A stretch of 64,000 bases of DNA from the NCBI RefSeq assembly GCF_000225345.1, contig NC_015977.1, forward strand, positions 816,001 to 880,000, read 5' to 3'. A model generated the notes under the pieces. That model saw only the letters and a program-made list of their open reading frames with translations. It had not been told where the DNA came from and did not search any database. Shown here piece after piece: positions 62,396 to 64,000 of the stretch; the first letter of the stretch is position 1; each line of letters starts with the position of its first letter. This DNA comes from Roseburia hominis A2-183 (lineage in GTDB: Bacteria > Bacillota > Clostridia > Lachnospirales > Lachnospiraceae). Position numbers and translations under genes: made by a program.

Positions 62396-63206
62396 GACAC
62401 CCTGTGGCTGCATCCATTATTTTGTAAATATAATAGACAAGCAGAAAATTACGTTAGTGTTTTTGCCGGGACTTACAGCAGATCACAGGCTTTTTGAAAA
62501 GCAGACAGAATATTTTGAGAAGAAACAGAATGTGTTTGTATGGGATGCACCATCACATGCATTATCCAGACCATTTATGAATAATTACAGTCTGTCTGAC
62601 ATGGCAGAATGGCTTGATGAAATATTAACAAAAGAAGAAATTTATAATCCCATCATTATCGGTCAGTCTATGGGGGGATATCTGGCTCAAATGTATATGG
62701 AATTATATCCGGATAAGATAAAAGGCTTTATCTCCATTGATTCTGCACCGCTTCAAAAGTCTTATATGACAGCAATGGAAATATGGCTTCTTGAAAGAGC
62801 AGAGCCATTATATAAGATCTATCCATGGAAAGCACTTCTTAGGGCTGGTTCAAGAGGATGTGCAGAGACGGATTATGGTCAGAATCTTATGCGGAAGATG
62901 ATGATGTCCTATGATCCAGATTCTGAAGAATATGCAAGGCTTGCCGGTTTTGGTTACAGAATGCTTGCTGAGGCGATCAAAGCAGATCTGCCATATCATA
63001 TCAGTTGTCCGGCATTACTTATCTGTGGCGAAAAGGATAAAGCGGGCTCAGCCAAAAGCTATAATAAGAAATGGCATCAGAGAGAAGGGTTGCCGCTTAA
63101 ATGGATAAAGAATGCTGGTCATAATTCCAATACGGACCAGCCGGATGAAGTAAACAGGCTGATAGAAAAATTTATAAGCGAGGTAGAGCAGAAGGAACAG
63201 ATATAA
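62376..63206 (+). CDS. Alpha/beta hydrolase (intact copy)
   Basis: 276 residues. Nucleophile Ser in IIGQSMGGYLAQ, Asp in LICGEKDKAG, His in KNAGHNSNTDQP. N-terminal VFLPGLTADHRLFEKQ fits the family. Substrate unknown. ATG 62376 has GGGATGGAAA upstream; ATG 62358 is possible. AT-rich like the rest of the segment, and the source of the fragment at 61517-61633. It ends 4 bases from the convergent AraC gene. Confidence 0.9.
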   Translation: MTENSYKTPCGCIHYFVNIIDKQKITLVFLPGLTADHRLFEKQTEYFEKKQNVFVWDAPSHALSRPFMNNYSLSDMAEWLDEILTKEEIYNPIIIGQSMGGYLAQMYMELYPDKIKGFISIDSAPLQKSYMTAMEIWLLERAEPLYKIYPWKALLRAGSRGCAETDYGQNLMRKMMMSYDPDSEEYARLAGFGYRMLAEAIKADLPYHISCPALLICGEKDKAGSAKSYNKKWHQREGLPLKWIKNAGHNSNTDQPDEVNRLIEKFISEVEQKEQI

Positions 63207-63210
63207 CCGG

Positions 63211-64000
63211 TCAGGAGTGAAACTGCGCGTACTTTTTCGGAGAGATGCCGACTGCTTTTGTGAAGGCACGCAGATAATTGCTGTAGTCGTTGAAGCCGCA
63301 GACCTCGCAGGCTTCCGAGACGGAGTAGCCCTGATCGAGCAGCGATTTGGACAGGGTGATGCGCTTTGCGGTGATGTATTTGTTGATGGTGGTGCCGGTG
63401 GCCTCCTTGAAAATACGGCACAGATAGGACGTGCTCATAAAAAAATGCGCGGACAGACCGGCGAGCGTCAGCGGCTCGCCGATATGGGAGTTGATGTAGG
63501 ATAAAATGGCGTCCACCTGGGCGTGGTAATTGGAAGATGGAGCCGGGGCGGGGGCTGCGGCGTCTGTGCAGCGGGCGGCGAAGGCTCTGTTTAAAAAGAC
63601 CATCAATTCCAGAAAGATTGCCTGATCCAAGAGGTCTTCCCCCATGCCGCCATCGTCATGCAGCTCGTGAATAAAGTACATAAAGCGGTTCTGCTCCTTG
63701 GGGGAGAGGTGGATCTGGTGCGGCATTCTGGTGTCACGGAAAGAAAAACAATGGCCAAGATTCGTCACGCCGGTGGAGAGCTTCGATAAGTATTCCGGGT
63801 CGATGGAGAGGATGATCCGCTCGTGTGTCTGCTGATCGATCTGTGTCAGGTGGTGGCTTTCAAATTGGTTGATTAAGAAAAGATCGCCGGGGCGGATGTC
63901 GTACAGGCAGTGGTCGATCAGAAACTGTTTTCCGCCGGAAATCGAGTAATAGACTTCGCAGCAGTTGTGAATGTGCATGTCCATGATTTTCTCATCGCCG
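63211..64000 (-). CDS. AraC-family transcriptional regulator, 5' end beyond the window
   Basis: The open frame on the minus strand continues to base 64000 (GDEKIMDMHIHNCCEVYYSI...), so the start is probably outside; ATG 63984 would cut into the cupin domain. Seen: cupin sensor (HIHNCCEVYYSISGGKQF, DLFLINQFESHHL) and C-terminal double helix-turn-helix (LAGLSAHFFMSTSYLCRIFK and SVSEACEVCGFNDYSNYLRAF). The Ala/Pro-rich linker AAAPAPAPSS separates them. GC-rich again, marking the return to host-type sequence. Confidence 0.9.
   Translation of the reverse strand, partial: GDEKIMDMHIHNCCEVYYSISGGKQFLIDHCLYDIRPGDLFLINQFESHHLTQIDQQTHERIILSIDPEYLSKLSTGVTNLGHCFSFRDTRMPHQIHLSPKEQNRFMYFIHELHDDGGMGEDLLDQAIFLELMVFLNRAFAARCTDAAAPAPAPSSNYHAQVDAILSYINSHIGEPLTLAGLSAHFFMSTSYLCRIFKEATGTTINKYITAKRITLSKSLLDQGYSVSEACEVCGFNDYSNYLRAFTKAVGISPKKYAQFHS

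Overview
The window looks like chromosome from a Gram-positive anaerobic gut Firmicute of the Lachnospiraceae (Roseburia / Blautia-like Clostridia). Reasons: strong GGAGG-type ribosome binding sites, lipobox-type lipoproteins, YesM/YesN two-component pairs, a glmS ribozyme, DUF1002, DUF3791/DUF3990 and C_GCAxxG_C_C proteins, and a PyrK/PyrD type B pair. Most of it is moderately GC-rich host chromosome. About 59.7-63.2 kb is visibly more AT-rich and carries gene debris.

Layout. 1-5.7 kb: hexuronate catabolism, with a GntR regulator (partial) divergent from uxuA, an SDR-type uxuB, a HAD phosphatase and a GH3 glycosidase. GTATAC-core palindromes fill the divergent region and one sits exactly in the uxuA promoter spacer. 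5.7-6.5 kb: a compact overlapping DUF3791-DUF3990-DUF3791 cassette whose middle gene has lost its centre. 6.5-9.0 kb: HIT protein and KDPG aldolase (with an extra C-terminal domain), facing an IclR regulator; both promoters carry GTTCC-N7-GGAAC sites. The aldolase completes the glucuronate route begun at kb 1. 9-18 kb: Asn/Thr/Gly-rich lipoprotein, divergent ClpX paralogue, S8 protease, lipoprotein serpin, ECF sigma factor with probable anti-sigma factor, an ECF transporter S subunit and ilvE. 18-21.6 kb: OmpR/VanS-type two-component system plus TraX, and a C_GCAxxG_C_C protein. 22-31.9 kb: a sugar ABC transporter (mglB, mglA, mglC) followed by YesN/YesM and two more sugar-binding proteins, a sugar-sensing and uptake unit.

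32.5-42.5 kb: glmS with its self-cleaving ribozyme, a roughly 600-bp imperfect palindrome, a peptidoglycan-binding protein, truA, recJ, a soluble chemoreceptor-like coiled coil, a lysophospholipase-like hydrolase and a DUF1002 protein. 42.6-48.7 kb: adenine deaminase, DegV, PadR-HAAS-DUF4097 envelope module, a hairpin array and an AraC regulator with an apparently leaderless promoter. 48.8-59.7 kb: glycogen phosphorylase, M19 dipeptidase, TPR lipoprotein, hflX, pyrC-pyrK-pyrD, a voltage-gated-type K+ channel and an EamA transporter.

59.8-63.2 kb is an acquired, decaying segment: a DUF4143 ATPase, a fragment of a Wadjet-type (TIGR02680/JetC-like) SMC ATPase fused at its Walker B motif to a piece of an alpha/beta hydrolase, a TetR gene split at a T8 tract, and the intact hydrolase. 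The window ends in an AraC regulator running off the edge. No rRNA, tRNA, CRISPR array or complete insertion sequence was recognised.
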